64,000 bases of DNA from Dyella sp. GSA-30 (GCF_027924605.1 NZ_AP027042.1:5371524-5435523); one strand, 5' to 3'. Positions 37,990-47,969 are shown, counted from the stretch's first letter. The notes: a model not told the origin generated them from the letters alone. Program-made: numbers and translations.

Positions 37990-39279
37990 TTACGCCGCCA
38001 GGCAGCTGAGCGCTTTGGGCGTACTGATGCCAGTACCTGTAAGTTGGGCAAAACCCGGTTCGACGATCGCATGGTTTTGAGCATAGATCATGAAGCTGCG
38101 CAGTGCCGTCAGATCCGTCGAGTTGCCCTTCTGGTTAGCGATCAGGTAGGTCACCGCGACGATCGGGTAGCGGGTCGACGGCTGTATCGCATAGGTATTC
38201 GGATCGACGATACCCAGGCAGTTCGCCGTCGAGTTCGGCGTCTGCGTGCCCAGCATGACAGTGGGGCTCGCACTAACGATGACTCGGTCATATAGGACCG
38301 TGACCGGGAATGTGGCTGGAAAATCAGTCACCGGATCCTTGCCATCGATAGTCGCGTGACCCACCGGGTTGATGCCAATACCGGAATGATCGAGCGCGTC
38401 GCCGGTACCGGCGTAACCGATCGTACCGTCGGTTGCATTGACGGCGACGATGACGTTGGCATCGCCGTTGGCGCCTATCTTGGACGTAGCGGTATTCAGG
38501 GGAACCAGAGCGATCACCGAACCGGATGCGGGCGAAAAGAAATTCTGACTGGTCTGAAAGTGGCCGCCACCGATAATGCCGCAAACGGCAGTCAGGTAAT
38601 TGGAGAAGTTGAACGTGCTGCCGCTATCGTCCGCACGATAGACAACCTTGATGGCCTTGGACATAAAGGCCGAGTTCAAGTCGTGCCAGTTGGTAATGGT
38701 GCCAGCAAAGATGCCGCAGACCTGTGCTTGAGTCAGGTTCAGCTGACTGGACAGGCTGGAGTTGTTATAGACGATGGCGATGGAGGCCGCGATCGCCGGG
38801 AACTGGACGGGCTCGCCGCGCGCCGTCCCCTTGTTGGCTATGAATGTCGCGTACTCCGCTGACCAGTACGGCACGCCCGAATCGATGAAATCCGGCTGCA
38901 CCACGGCGGTCGTCGGGACACTGAACCCGGTGAGCAGCAACAAATTGTTATCGCAGATGCCGGTGGCGGTCAGAGACGGCGATCCGCTGGTGTCGCCGTT
39001 GATCACGCGCTTGCCATTGCCGCTGCCGGTTTGACAGTACTGCACATGATTGGACGCACCAGCCCACGCGCCGAATATTGAGCTGGCATCCACATCGGCC
39101 GGCAAGATCAGACGATTGGGGGCATTCCATCCAAAGTAGGCGCCGACAGGCAGCGTGGATCCGCCGCCATAGAGCGTGGTGCCCATGGCACTGGACATCA
39201 TCGCGGCGCCGGCGAAGAACAGGGCTGCTCTCACCAACATCTTCGTGCGGGCATGGGACCTATTAATTCCGTAACTCAT
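37990..39279 (-). CDS. Secreted PstS/DING-like phosphate-binding protein
   Basis: 429 residues with a signal peptide (MSYGINRSHARTKMLVRAAL...). The mature protein starts near TTLYGGGSTLPVGAYFG and includes YCQTGSGNGKRVI, matching the N-terminal and GSGNGK features of DING/PstS-type proteins; later NNSSLSSQLNLTQAQVCGIF...ITNWHDL and DDSGSTFNFSNYL are PstS phosphate-site segments. It lacks a lipobox and has Cys pairs, so it is probably exported rather than membrane-anchored. No pst transport genes are adjacent, unlike classical pstSCAB. The start at 39279 follows AAGGGG. Confidence 0.85.
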   Translation of the reverse strand: MSYGINRSHARTKMLVRAALFFAGAAMMSSAMGTTLYGGGSTLPVGAYFGWNAPNRLILPADVDASSIFGAWAGASNHVQYCQTGSGNGKRVINGDTSGSPSLTATGICDNNLLLLTGFSVPTTAVVQPDFIDSGVPYWSAEYATFIANKGTARGEPVQFPAIAASIAIVYNNSSLSSQLNLTQAQVCGIFAGTITNWHDLNSAFMSKAIKVVYRADDSGSTFNFSNYLTAVCGIIGGGHFQTSQNFFSPASGSVIALVPLNTATSKIGANGDANVIVAVNATDGTIGYAGTGDALDHSGIGINPVGHATIDGKDPVTDFPATFPVTVLYDRVIVSASPTVMLGTQTPNSTANCLGIVDPNTYAIQPSTRYPIVAVTYLIANQKGNSTDLTALRSFMIYAQNHAIVEPGFAQLTGTGISTPKALSCLAA

Positions 39280-39904
39280 CGCGTATCCCCTTTTGAGAAA
39301 TGCCCCCGGGATTAGGGGCTTGTTATTTGTGCAATCAATCAATGACGTTGTAGTTAAGTAAAAAAGGCGGCATATATTCCCCGCTCATTACAACGCAAGC
39401 CAAATATGAAAAGTGGCCAATCTTTCGAGTGCATGATCCTGGCTGGCCTCATGGCTCCTGCACATTCGGTGCCATTTGAAACTGGACTCAGCCAAAACCC
39501 ATGGGCTGCTGCTCAAAGAACGCAGCAGAGACCGGAAGGCGACTTCTCGTGTCGTGCTCCAGACGCAGACCCATCCACCCCGGCAAGAGCGAGCGCCGAC
39601 CTTCGCGGCACCCCACGCGCCGGGCACCTTGCCGGAGTCTTGGCCCCATAAGTTAAGGAGGCCCGGACGGCGCCAGGCCATGCTGCGGCGCAGCTTGTTG
39701 AGCCACCCCTCTTTAGTATTATCTTAAAATAAGACAATTGGCCGCGGGCAGCCGCAGCCGGTCTTACAGGATAGATGGACGGCTAGGTGCGCAGGGGGCG
39801 CCGACAGCCTGGATTGCGCATAGCCTCGGCCCGGCAGAAAAGGGACAACGAAGCATTGCGTGCATGTCTGACGGGTATTCCACATAGATTGGGGAGGGGT
39901 TGTC
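39280..39904. other. Long intergenic region between the PstS-like gene and the galactoside locus
   Basis: About 625 bases. The left part (39280-39400) is AT-rich and should hold the PstS-like promoter. The middle (about 39400-39660) is GC-rich and has open frames on both strands, with predicted peptides of low-complexity Arg/Pro/Ala type and no recognisable start; it looks like decayed or dispersed repeat DNA rather than a gene. The right part has the small palindrome TCTTAAAATAAGA (39722-39734) and the promoter of the TonB receptor. Confidence 0.5.
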
Positions 39905-42802
39905 ATGCAACATACGAAGTTGGCGATCGTTATTCGCCGAGCGCTGATGGTGACGGGAGTCGCCTGCTTGACCGGTTACAGCATGCAGGGACACGCGCAA
40001 ACGAGTCCGACACCGCCGCCAGCCGGCACGCCATCTTCCTCCTCGCCCGATCAGGCCAGCACGGACGCGTCAGGCAAGACGAACGATAAGGACAAGAAGG
40101 TTACCGAGCTGAACGCGGTTTCCGTCACGGGTCAGCTGGCCGCGATCCGCAAAGCACAGGCGATCAAGCAGGACGCCGTCAACGTCGTCGACTCGATTTC
40201 GGCCGAAGAGACGGGCAAGTTCCCCGACCCCAACGTGGCTGACGCTTTGCAGCGCGTGCCCGGCGTGTCGGTCAATCGCAGTGGCGGCGAATCGAGCCAG
40301 ATTGCGATCCGCGGCTTTGGTCCCGAATTTGTCGCCGTCACGGTCAACGATCGCCAGATGGCCACGGCATCCGGCTCGCGCGCCTTCAACTTCGATGTAC
40401 TGCCTTCTGAAATCATCAGTGTCGCCCAGGTCAACAAGACCTCGTCGGCGGACATTCCCGAAGTCGACATCGGTGGCGTGGTCAATATTCAGACCGCGCG
40501 ACCATTGGATTTCACCGGCATCCATGGCGCGTGGAGCGCGGCGGGCGTCAACAGCAACCTGACCGGCGACTGGCAGGGCAAGACCACGCCCAAGGCCTCG
40601 GGTGTCTTCGGCTGGACGAACTCGGACCACACCTTCGGCTGGATTGCCTCGGCGACGTATTACAAGCGCAAGGACACGCAGCTCAATACGCAGGCCAATT
40701 CCTGGTACACCAACCAGAACATTTCCCAGCTGTCGCCCGGCCCCGGCACTGCCGGCTACACCAACGTCGCAGTGCCCGAGACCCTGGCCAGCAACGTCGT
40801 CGACGAGACACGTACACGCAAGGGCTTCAGCGGCGCCATCGATTGGAAGCCGTTCGACCGATTGACCGTTCAATTCGATACCTTGTATTCGAGCTATAAG
40901 GTCGACCCGCTCGAGCACGAGTTCGGCGAGTACGGCAACACCGGCGATATCCAGTCGATCACGACCGATGCGAACAACACGGCGCTGAGCTGGGTGCGCA
41001 AGGGTTCGGGCCCTAACGTCATGGCGAACGACTATGTCATGTCGTACAACCCGAGCTACGAAAAGAGCACGCAAAATGGCTTGAACCTGGGCTTCGATAT
41101 CGATGAATCGACCAAGCTCAGCCTCGATATCTCCAACTCCAAGGCATGGAACAAGCAAAGCCCCAACGGTTACTTTCTTGTCATCGGCGCGAAGAACTTC
41201 GGCACCAATCCGACCTGGACCAATGGCGGCAGCAATGAACCGCCAAGTTATTCCAACATCCTGTCGACGACGGATTTTGGCGACTTGAATGCGCACTGCT
41301 GCAATGCCGGCTCCGGTAGCAACGTCACCAATACAGTCAACCAGTACCAGCTCAAGCTGACCAAGAACTTCAAGGATGGCGTGCTTTCCGAGTTGGCATT
41401 CGGCGCGGGCGTCACCGACGATTCGGTCAAGTCGATCAACTGGAGCACGCCCAACAGCATCCTGTGTAACGCTTACTGCGGTTACAGCATCTCAGTCCCG
41501 CCCGATGCCGTGGGTGCCTATATCTACACGGCGCCCGACAAGGTCCATGGCGTTTCCTCGCCGGGCTTGCCGGCGCAGTGGATCCAGTACGATCCACGTG
41601 CCTATCTCAACTGGCTGACCACGCCTGCGGCGTACAACCAGTTGACCCCCGATAAGCGTGCGGCCCTGCTTGCCGGCCTGGCCTCCAACGGGGGCACCTT
41701 GAACGCGGCGCCCAACCCGGGCAGCTACAACAAGGTGTCGGAGAACGAGAAGACGTTCTTCGGCAAGGCGCTCTTCGAAGGCACGATGTGGGAAAAGCCC
41801 TGGGCCTTGGATGTGGGCGTGCGTTACCTCGACATCAACTCCACGTCCACGGCGATTGGCCAGCCGCCGATCAGCTACTACATCGATCCGAACGACACCA
41901 GCGATGGCCAGGTCGCCTATGGCCCGCTGGCGCCGCAGTCCGCCGATGGCGGCTATCACAAGTGGCTGCCGTCGCTGAACTTCAAGCTGAGCCTGCTTGA
42001 TAACCTGATCTATCGTTTCTCGGCATCCAAGACACTGACCCCGCCGGAACTGAGCAACCTGTACTACAACCGCAGCTTCGGCACCCGCCCGAACTCGCTG
42101 ACCATCTCGCAAGGCAATCCGCAGCTGCAGCCGTATACCTCGCGGAACTTCGATATGGGTCTGGAGTGGTACATCGACGACGCGAGCTATATCGCGCTGG
42201 AGGGCTTCTACAAGAAGGTCAGCAACTTCAGCACGCTGGTCAGCACGCCGGTGGAATTCCTGACCAACCAAGCCAACGGACAGCCGCTGATCTGGACGCT
42301 GACTCAGCCGATCAACCTGAACTCGTCGAAGATCTATGGCGAAGAGTTCACCTTCAACTACCAGTTCACGCACATCCTGCCCGATCCGTTCGATGGCTTG
42401 GGCTTCCTGGCCAACTACACGCACGTGTCCAGCAGCACCAACCTGAATCCGGGCACGATCGCGGCGTCAGGCAAGTTCGCAGTGCCCGGCATCGGTAACT
42501 CGGCCAACGCGAGCCTGTACTACGAGAAGGGCCCGGTGCAGGTGCGTCTTGCATACAACTGGCGCGGCGCGTATCTGAACAGCATTTCGTACGGTGCCGG
42601 TGCACAGCCGGACACACGAAAGGCCTATGGCCAGCTTGACCTGAGCGCGAGCTACGACATCAACAAGCACGTGACAGTGTTCATGTCCGGCACCAACCTG
42701 ACCCATCAGCACCTGTACGACTACTCCGTCTATCCGAACCGGTTCCTCTATGCCGAAGCGGACGGCACGGTGTACACGGTCGGTGTTCGCGGCACCTTCT
42801 AA
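39905..42802 (+). CDS. TonB-dependent receptor of the Xanthomonas-Caulobacter type
   Basis: 965 residues. The signal peptide ends ...GHAQT, followed by a Pro/Ser-rich linker, a TonB-box region (LNAVSVTGQLAAIRKAQ), a plug (SAEETGKFPDPNVADALQRV, the family signature) and a large barrel ending in Phe (GVRGTF). Such receptors bring oligosaccharides across the outer membrane. It is followed after 113 bases by GH35 and GH27 glycosidases, so galactose-containing oligosaccharides are the likely cargo. GGGGAGGGG precedes the ATG. Confidence 0.92.
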   Translation: MQHTKLAIVIRRALMVTGVACLTGYSMQGHAQTSPTPPPAGTPSSSSPDQASTDASGKTNDKDKKVTELNAVSVTGQLAAIRKAQAIKQDAVNVVDSISAEETGKFPDPNVADALQRVPGVSVNRSGGESSQIAIRGFGPEFVAVTVNDRQMATASGSRAFNFDVLPSEIISVAQVNKTSSADIPEVDIGGVVNIQTARPLDFTGIHGAWSAAGVNSNLTGDWQGKTTPKASGVFGWTNSDHTFGWIASATYYKRKDTQLNTQANSWYTNQNISQLSPGPGTAGYTNVAVPETLASNVVDETRTRKGFSGAIDWKPFDRLTVQFDTLYSSYKVDPLEHEFGEYGNTGDIQSITTDANNTALSWVRKGSGPNVMANDYVMSYNPSYEKSTQNGLNLGFDIDESTKLSLDISNSKAWNKQSPNGYFLVIGAKNFGTNPTWTNGGSNEPPSYSNILSTTDFGDLNAHCCNAGSGSNVTNTVNQYQLKLTKNFKDGVLSELAFGAGVTDDSVKSINWSTPNSILCNAYCGYSISVPPDAVGAYIYTAPDKVHGVSSPGLPAQWIQYDPRAYLNWLTTPAAYNQLTPDKRAALLAGLASNGGTLNAAPNPGSYNKVSENEKTFFGKALFEGTMWEKPWALDVGVRYLDINSTSTAIGQPPISYYIDPNDTSDGQVAYGPLAPQSADGGYHKWLPSLNFKLSLLDNLIYRFSASKTLTPPELSNLYYNRSFGTRPNSLTISQGNPQLQPYTSRNFDMGLEWYIDDASYIALEGFYKKVSNFSTLVSTPVEFLTNQANGQPLIWTLTQPINLNSSKIYGEEFTFNYQFTHILPDPFDGLGFLANYTHVSSSTNLNPGTIAASGKFAVPGIGNSANASLYYEKGPVQVRLAYNWRGAYLNSISYGAGAQPDTRKAYGQLDLSASYDINKHVTVFMSGTNLTHQHLYDYSVYPNRFLYAEADGTVYTVGVRGTF

Positions 42803-42915
42803 TTTGCTCGACGGAACGAGCGCTGCTTGACTGACTTCGGCCCCGCGGATGATCCCGGGGCCGAAGTCAGTACCGCCCCTGGCGGATATCAAGCTTTCTC
42901 CTGGGTCAACGAGGT

Positions 42916-44769
42916 ATGCCAGTGAGTTCATTGAGGAACGTCTTAACCGGTGCGCTGCTCGGCGCGTTGTTCTCCGGCAGCCTGTGTGCGGCACCAACGC
43001 CTTCCAATCATGGCCTTGCCATCGAGCAGGGCCAGTTCATGCTCGACGGCAAGCCGTTCCGGATCATCTCCGGCGAAATGCATTACGCACGCGTACCACG
43101 TGAGTATTGGCGCGCGCGTCTGAAGATGGCCAAGGCGATGGGGCTCAATACCATCACGACCTATGTGTTCTGGAACGCGCACGAAGCGACACCGGGCCAC
43201 TACGATTTCAGCGGGCAAAACGATGTAGCCGAATTCATTCGCGAGGCGCAGCAGGAAGGCCTGTATGTGATTCTTCGCCCGGGTCCCTACGTGTGTTCCG
43301 AATGGGAGTTCGGCGGGTTTCCTGCCTGGCTCCTGAAGGATCCGGGTACCCAGGTGCGCAGCACCGATCCGAAATTCATGGAGCCTGCACAGCGCTGGCT
43401 GCACCGGCTGGGCCAGGAACTGGCGCCACTGCAACTGACGCATGGCGGCAACATCATCGCCGTGCAGGTAGAGAACGAGTACGGCAGCTTCGGTAAGGAC
43501 AATAGCCCTTACCTGCAGCAGATTCGTCGCGATATTGTCGACAGCGGCTTCGACAAGTCACTGCTGTTTACCTCCGATAGCGCCGAGCAGCCGGGCTCGC
43601 TGCCGGGCTTGCTCGAGGTGATCAACTTCGGCGTCGGTCATGCGCAAGAAAAGTTCGCCAAGCTGCATACGTGGCAGTCCACCGGGCCCTATATGGCTGG
43701 TGAGTACTGGGTCGGCTGGTTCGATCATTGGGGCGCGCCGCATCACGTCGCCGATGCCAAGAAAGTCGCCGGCGAGCTGACCTGGATATTGCAGCAAGGA
43801 TATTCGGTCAATTTCTACATGTTCCATGGTGGCACCTCGTTCGGCTGGATGAACGGTGCCAACTGGGACGACGATAGCTACCAGCCTGACGTTACGAGTT
43901 ACGACTACGACAGCCCGCTGGATGAAAGCGGACGGCCCACGCCGAAGTACGATGCCGCGCGCCAGGTGATCGCCGAGGAAACCGGCGCCACCCTGCCCCC
44001 GGTACCGGCCACACCGCCCACCCAGGCGATCGATGGCATCAAACTGGATGAGGCCGTGTCACTGTGGGATGTCTTGCCGACACCCACCGCATCGCACGAA
44101 CTCAAGACCATGGAAGCCCTGGACCAGGCGTACGGCGATATTCTCTATCGCAAGCGCATGGCCACCGATGCCTCAGGCGAACTGCGAGTCGATGGTCTGC
44201 ACGACTATGCCCAGGTCTACGTCAACGGCAAACGCGCCGGCACGCTCGACCGCCGGCTTAAGCAGGATCGCCTGACACTCAAGCTCGCCAAGGGCGACAT
44301 GCTCGATCTGCTGGTGCAGAACGATGGGCGCATCAACTTCGGCGAGAAGCTGCTCGCCGAGCGCAAGGGCATCCTTGGGTCCGTGACTCTGCAAGGAAAG
44401 GCATTGCAGGACTGGCAGATCTATTCATTGCCATTCAAAGACAGTAGCGCGTTGCACTACACCCGCGGCCCCTGCCGGCATGCGCCGTGTTTCTATCGCG
44501 GCACATTCAACGCCCCGGTTTCCGGAAGCGCTGCCGCAGATACCTTCCTGGACACCGCCGGCCTAGGCAAGGGCTTTGTCTGGCTCAACGGGCACCCGCT
44601 AGGCCGCACCTGGAGCATTGGTCCGCAACGCACCTTGTACGTGCCCGGTGTCTGGCTGAAGCCCAGCGGGAATCAGCTGGTGGTGCTGGATCTGCTGGTG
44701 GAAGGCCAGCCGACGCTCACCACGCTCAAGCAACCCATGCTCGGCACGCCTACCGTGCCGATGCCATGA
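42916..44769 (+). CDS. GH35 beta-galactosidase, exported
   Basis: 617 residues with a signal peptide (...GSLCAAP). The GH35 barrel starts FRIISGEMHYARVPREYW; the acid/base is Glu188 (QVENEYGSFG) and the nucleophile Glu263 (MAGEYWVGW). C-terminal jelly-roll domains include GFVWLNGHPLGRTWSIGPQ. It releases terminal beta-galactose from oligosaccharides in the periplasm. Start choice is uncertain: the ATG at 42916 is only one base after GAGG, whereas the GTG at 42922 has an ideal seven-base spacing. The last codons overlap an ATG (44766) of the GH27 frame. Confidence 0.94.
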   Translation: MPVSSLRNVLTGALLGALFSGSLCAAPTPSNHGLAIEQGQFMLDGKPFRIISGEMHYARVPREYWRARLKMAKAMGLNTITTYVFWNAHEATPGHYDFSGQNDVAEFIREAQQEGLYVILRPGPYVCSEWEFGGFPAWLLKDPGTQVRSTDPKFMEPAQRWLHRLGQELAPLQLTHGGNIIAVQVENEYGSFGKDNSPYLQQIRRDIVDSGFDKSLLFTSDSAEQPGSLPGLLEVINFGVGHAQEKFAKLHTWQSTGPYMAGEYWVGWFDHWGAPHHVADAKKVAGELTWILQQGYSVNFYMFHGGTSFGWMNGANWDDDSYQPDVTSYDYDSPLDESGRPTPKYDAARQVIAEETGATLPPVPATPPTQAIDGIKLDEAVSLWDVLPTPTASHELKTMEALDQAYGDILYRKRMATDASGELRVDGLHDYAQVYVNGKRAGTLDRRLKQDRLTLKLAKGDMLDLLVQNDGRINFGEKLLAERKGILGSVTLQGKALQDWQIYSLPFKDSSALHYTRGPCRHAPCFYRGTFNAPVSGSAAADTFLDTAGLGKGFVWLNGHPLGRTWSIGPQRTLYVPGVWLKPSGNQLVVLDLLVEGQPTLTTLKQPMLGTPTVPMP

Positions 44770-44810
44770 CGCATGATCCGATTTCGTTCAAACAGTCACG
44801 GGGAACATCG

Positions 44811-46013
44811 ATGAAAGATTCCATTCCGAGCTTGTTGCGTGCGGCAGTTTCATTCGCATTCGTTGCTGCCACTGCGGTGACTGCCATGCCAGCACACGCG
44901 GACGCGGGCACGCCTGCATTGCCTCAGATGGGTTTCAACAACTGGAATTCCACCCACTGTCGCGACGAGTTCGACGAGGCGATGATTCGCGGCGTCGCTG
45001 ATAAGTTCATCAGCCTCGGTTTGCGCGATGCGGGCTATCAGTACGTCAATATCGACGACTGTTGGGCGAACTGGCAGCGCGACAAGGACGGGCACCTGCA
45101 GCCCAATCCCAAGCGTTTCCCCAGCGGCATCAAGGCGCTTGCCGCCTATATCCATCAGCACGGACTGAAGTTCGGCCTGTATTCCAGTGCCGGCGTTTCC
45201 ACGTGCGAGCCGTTGAAGGAAAACCGCGGCTTTCCCGGCGGCCTTGACCACGAGAAGGACGACGCGGCGACCTTCGCCTCCTGGGACGTGGACTACCTCA
45301 AGTACGACAACTGCAACAACCAGAAAGTCGATGCCCATAAACGCTATACCGCCATGGCGGAGGCGCTGCGCGGAAGCGGCCGGCAGATTTTCTTCAGCAT
45401 GTGCGAATGGGGTGAGAACAAGCCCTGGCTGTGGGCCGGCAAGCCGCCGGTCGATGCCGGCTCGTGGCGTACCACCGGAGATATCAGCGACAGCTACGCC
45501 TCGATGTTGAAAAACTTCAAGGAAAACGTGGTGCTGGACCGCTACGCAAGCCTTGGCCATTGGAACGACCCGGACATGCTCGAAGTGGGCAATGGCGGCA
45601 TGACTGACGTCGAGTATCGTAGTCATTTCAGCCTGTGGTCGATCATGGCGGCACCGCTGCTGATCGGTACGGATTTGCGCACGATCAAGCCCGATGCGTT
45701 GCAGATCCTGCTCAACAAGGATGTCATTGCAGTAGACCAGGATCCTCTCGGCATCCAGGGTCATCAAGTGCGCGATACCGGCGGCATCCATGTCATCGTC
45801 AAGCCGCTCAAGGATGGCAGCCGTGCTGTCGTCGTGTTCAATGAAACCGATACGGCACATGGCGTCACCGTTGCAGCCAGCGAGCTGGGCCTGAAAGCCG
45901 GCCAGAGCTACAACGTACGGGATCTGTGGGCACACACCCAGACAAAGGGTGATGGCTCGATCAAGACGGATCTGGCGCCGCATGCGACCGTGATGTATCG
46001 CATCGGGCAATAA
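44811..46013 (+). CDS. GH27 alpha-galactosidase, exported
   Basis: 400 residues. The signal peptide ends ...AMPAHADA. Clan GH-D features: MGFNNWNSTHCRDE at the N-terminus, nucleophile Asp166 (YLKYDNCNN), acid/base region WNDPDMLEVGNGG (Asp253/Asp255), and a C-terminal beta domain. It removes alpha-1,6-galactose, e.g. from galactomannan or raffinose-type oligosaccharides. The start at 44811 is chosen for its signal peptide and GGGGA; an in-frame ATG at 44766 overlaps the GH35 stop (ATGA) and could allow coupling. Paired with GH35, it gives both anomeric galactosidase activities. Confidence 0.94.
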   Translation: MKDSIPSLLRAAVSFAFVAATAVTAMPAHADAGTPALPQMGFNNWNSTHCRDEFDEAMIRGVADKFISLGLRDAGYQYVNIDDCWANWQRDKDGHLQPNPKRFPSGIKALAAYIHQHGLKFGLYSSAGVSTCEPLKENRGFPGGLDHEKDDAATFASWDVDYLKYDNCNNQKVDAHKRYTAMAEALRGSGRQIFFSMCEWGENKPWLWAGKPPVDAGSWRTTGDISDSYASMLKNFKENVVLDRYASLGHWNDPDMLEVGNGGMTDVEYRSHFSLWSIMAAPLLIGTDLRTIKPDALQILLNKDVIAVDQDPLGIQGHQVRDTGGIHVIVKPLKDGSRAVVVFNETDTAHGVTVAASELGLKAGQSYNVRDLWAHTQTKGDGSIKTDLAPHATVMYRIGQ

Positions 46014-46315
46014 AGACGTCGAGGGATCTTATAGCCGCGGCTCGGTAAAGTCGCGGCTTTCCACGATTGAAGGGAACCTCGAAAAACTCCCTCCTACTCG
46101 TCATTCCGGCGCAGGCCGGAACCCAGTGGCTTTGCGATCGGTTGTCGCGAGAGCCTGCAAGAGGCAGCTCCATCGCGAAAACTAAAAACCGATACCACTG
46201 GGTTCCGGCCTACGCCGGAATGACGATAGGAAAAACTGAGGTTTGTTGAAGTTTCCGAGGTTCTGCGAAGTCGCTCCTACAAACTAGCCGAGCATTGCTG
46301 GTTTGCGGGAGCGAC
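46014..46315. other. Repeat-filled intergenic region
   Basis: About 300 bases between the GH27 and GntR genes, which face each other. It contains a weak hairpin after GH27 (46033-46058, AGCCGCG/CGCGGCT), a large inverted repeat (46098-46226) and a second repeat type (46268-46317). No gene is seen. Confidence 0.7.
46098..46226. repeat. Paired inverted REP element (BIME-like), family 1
   Basis: Arms 46098-46129 and 46195-46226 (32 bases each, one mismatch) are reverse complements with core TCATTCCGGCGCAGGCCGGA, and enclose 65 unrelated bases. The core is a variant of the palindromes at 14.1 and 26.5 kb. Confidence 0.85.
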
Positions 46316-46317
46316 TT
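46268..46317. repeat. Inverted repeat, family 2 (GTCGCTCCTACA type)
   Basis: Arms AAGTCGCTCCTACAAAC and GTTTGCGGGAGCGACTT (two mismatches) form a hairpin that ends within the GntR stop codon. A longer copy of the same type is at 56976-57048. Confidence 0.75.
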
Positions 46318-47056
46318 ACGTTGCACCTGCCGCGGAAGCGGCCTTGGCTGCGCGTTCCGTCTGCTGCTTCTTGATATTGCTGCGCGAGTCGGAAACCATC
46401 TTGATCATCGCCTGACGAGCCACTTCCGGTTGGCGGCGGCGGATCGCCTCATACACCTTGAAATGCTGTGGCAACGCGTTCTTGAAATTGGCCGAGTTAC
46501 GCGCCGACAGCACAAAATAGGTACCCAGTGCCGTCTCGATCACCGAGAACAGCGACGTAAGCAACTCGTTATTCGTCGCGTGCAACACCGCTTCATGAAA
46601 GGCCAGATCGGCGGTGGTCCAGGCATCGAGATCCTCGGCGGCGGCCATGGCCTGGTAAGCGTTTGCGATGGCCTCCAATTGTTCGTCGCTGCGTCGCCGC
46701 GCGGCATTGACCGCGGCAGCCGGCTCGATGATCTCGCGCATCTCCACCAGTTTGTCGACGAAGCTTTCGGTAGGCATCGAGGCACAACGCCAGGCCAGCA
46801 CATCCGAGTCGAGCTGGTTCCAGTACGTCTCTTCGCGTACACGCGTGCCCGTCTTCTGGCGCGATTCGATCAGTCCTTTCGCTGAAAGCACCTTCATCGC
46901 CTCACGTAACGCGGTGCGGCTGACACTCATGCGTTCGGCCAGGATTTCCTCACGAGGCAGGCTTTTACCCGGCTCCAGTTCACCGCTGACGATTAACCGC
47001 CCCAGCTCCTGGATCACCTGATGATGCAAACTGCGTACAGTTCCGAGTTTCACCAT
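46316..47056 (-). CDS. GntR-family regulator, FadR subfamily
   Basis: 246 residues. The winged helix (about 8-76) reads LGRLIVSGELEPGKSLPREE ... VSRTALREAMKVL; the C-terminal all-helical FCD domain has the metal-site type residues in DLAFHEAVLHA and a C-terminal His (ALPQHFKVYEAI). FCD regulators usually sense sugar acids or organic acids and repress uptake and catabolic genes. The gene lies between the two TonB receptor units, and a family-type site occurs upstream at 47234. It is the likely regulator of the galactoside locus. Confidence 0.9.
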   Translation of the reverse strand: MVKLGTVRSLHHQVIQELGRLIVSGELEPGKSLPREEILAERMSVSRTALREAMKVLSAKGLIESRQKTGTRVREETYWNQLDSDVLAWRCASMPTESFVDKLVEMREIIEPAAAVNAARRRSDEQLEAIANAYQAMAAAEDLDAWTTADLAFHEAVLHATNNELLTSLFSVIETALGTYFVLSARNSANFKNALPQHFKVYEAIRRRQPEVARQAMIKMVSDSRSNIKKQQTERAAKAASAAGAT

Positions 47057-47969
47057 TCGCTGTGTTTCCTTTCGGGTGCGTTCCCCATGGCGGGATAGCC
47101 TCGAGGCGAGGTACGTGGCGGAATCAAGTCAGCTGGCTCTGTTCCAAAATAAGAACCGTTATCAATGACATTGCGCTGCCCTTCGACTCACCGGGCGCCG
47201 CGTGTGCCGTTTCACCAGCGGCCATGCAGCTATTTGTCATACAAATATTCGTATGTAGCTTTATAGCAGGTTGAATACGAGGCGTCATCTATTCTGAGGG
47301 GCAAAATATCGAGCTACGCGACGTGGCGTGGCCAACTCGATTTCCCGTTCATCGCGTCTAAAAAGGGCATGACGGGAAGCCGAACGAACGGTCGCTCGGA
47401 GGCGTCGTTCTTCCTGGAAGATCGACACGCCACCCGAAGCACTCATCGCCGCGCCGATGAGTCGAACCGGCGATGACGCCCCGGCGGCAGGCTTCAGGAC
47501 AATGTGCGCCGCGCGTCAAAAATTTCTAAAGCGCGCCAGCCATGTCGATGGGCCCATCGTCCGGGATGCGCGCGAGGAACACCAAGAGTCGCCGGGCGTT
47601 GTATGCGTCACAAGGGGTGTTCCGGCATGCCTATCTGGATATCTGGACCGTGCACCCGCGCGCAAGGGCCCATCCGCGCCGCGCAATCGCACCAAAAAAT
47701 TGCGGATCAATTAATTTTCATCTGCACGATGAAAAAACTCCATTATTTATCATGATTGGCTTGCTCGCCACTTAGCATCTCCTTACATTAATATTAATAT
47801 TATTAAACAATCGAGTTTTTCATGGCATAAATAAGGCAAGACTTAGTTTAAACTTAGCGCATTATCTTTCGCACTTTAAAAGCGGCCAATTAATATTTTT
47901 GTTATCCAAACGTCATATAGCATCCCTACGGTGTCGGCCCTTCCACACCCCGCCAACACCGGAAAAACA
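47057..47969. other. Long regulatory intergenic region, partly AT-rich
   Basis: More than 900 bases between the divergent GntR and TonB receptor genes. The left part holds the GntR promoter and the 47234 site. The middle (about 47380-47700) is GC-rich with short open frames on both strands that I do not accept as genes. The right part (about 47690-47930) is strikingly AT-rich, with runs such as ATTAATATTAATATTATT, and should contain the receptor promoter. Confidence 0.6.
47234..47244. promoter_or_regulatory. GntR/FadR-type operator
   Basis: TTGTCATACAA is a perfect TTGT-N3-ACAA palindrome, matching the FadR-family consensus TNGTNNNACNA. A second overlapping symmetry CATACAAATATTCGTATG follows (47238-47255). 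It lies 178 bases upstream of the GntR start. Confidence 0.55.

Noticed and set aside
39388-39681. Possible small gene between the PstS-like gene and the TonB receptor
   Set aside because: Open frames occur on both strands with low-complexity peptides and no ribosome-binding site; it could be a decayed repeat but not a supported gene.
47457-47755. Short overlapping frames in the 47 kb intergenic region
   Set aside because: Products share no known features and lack ribosome-binding sites; kept as intergenic.
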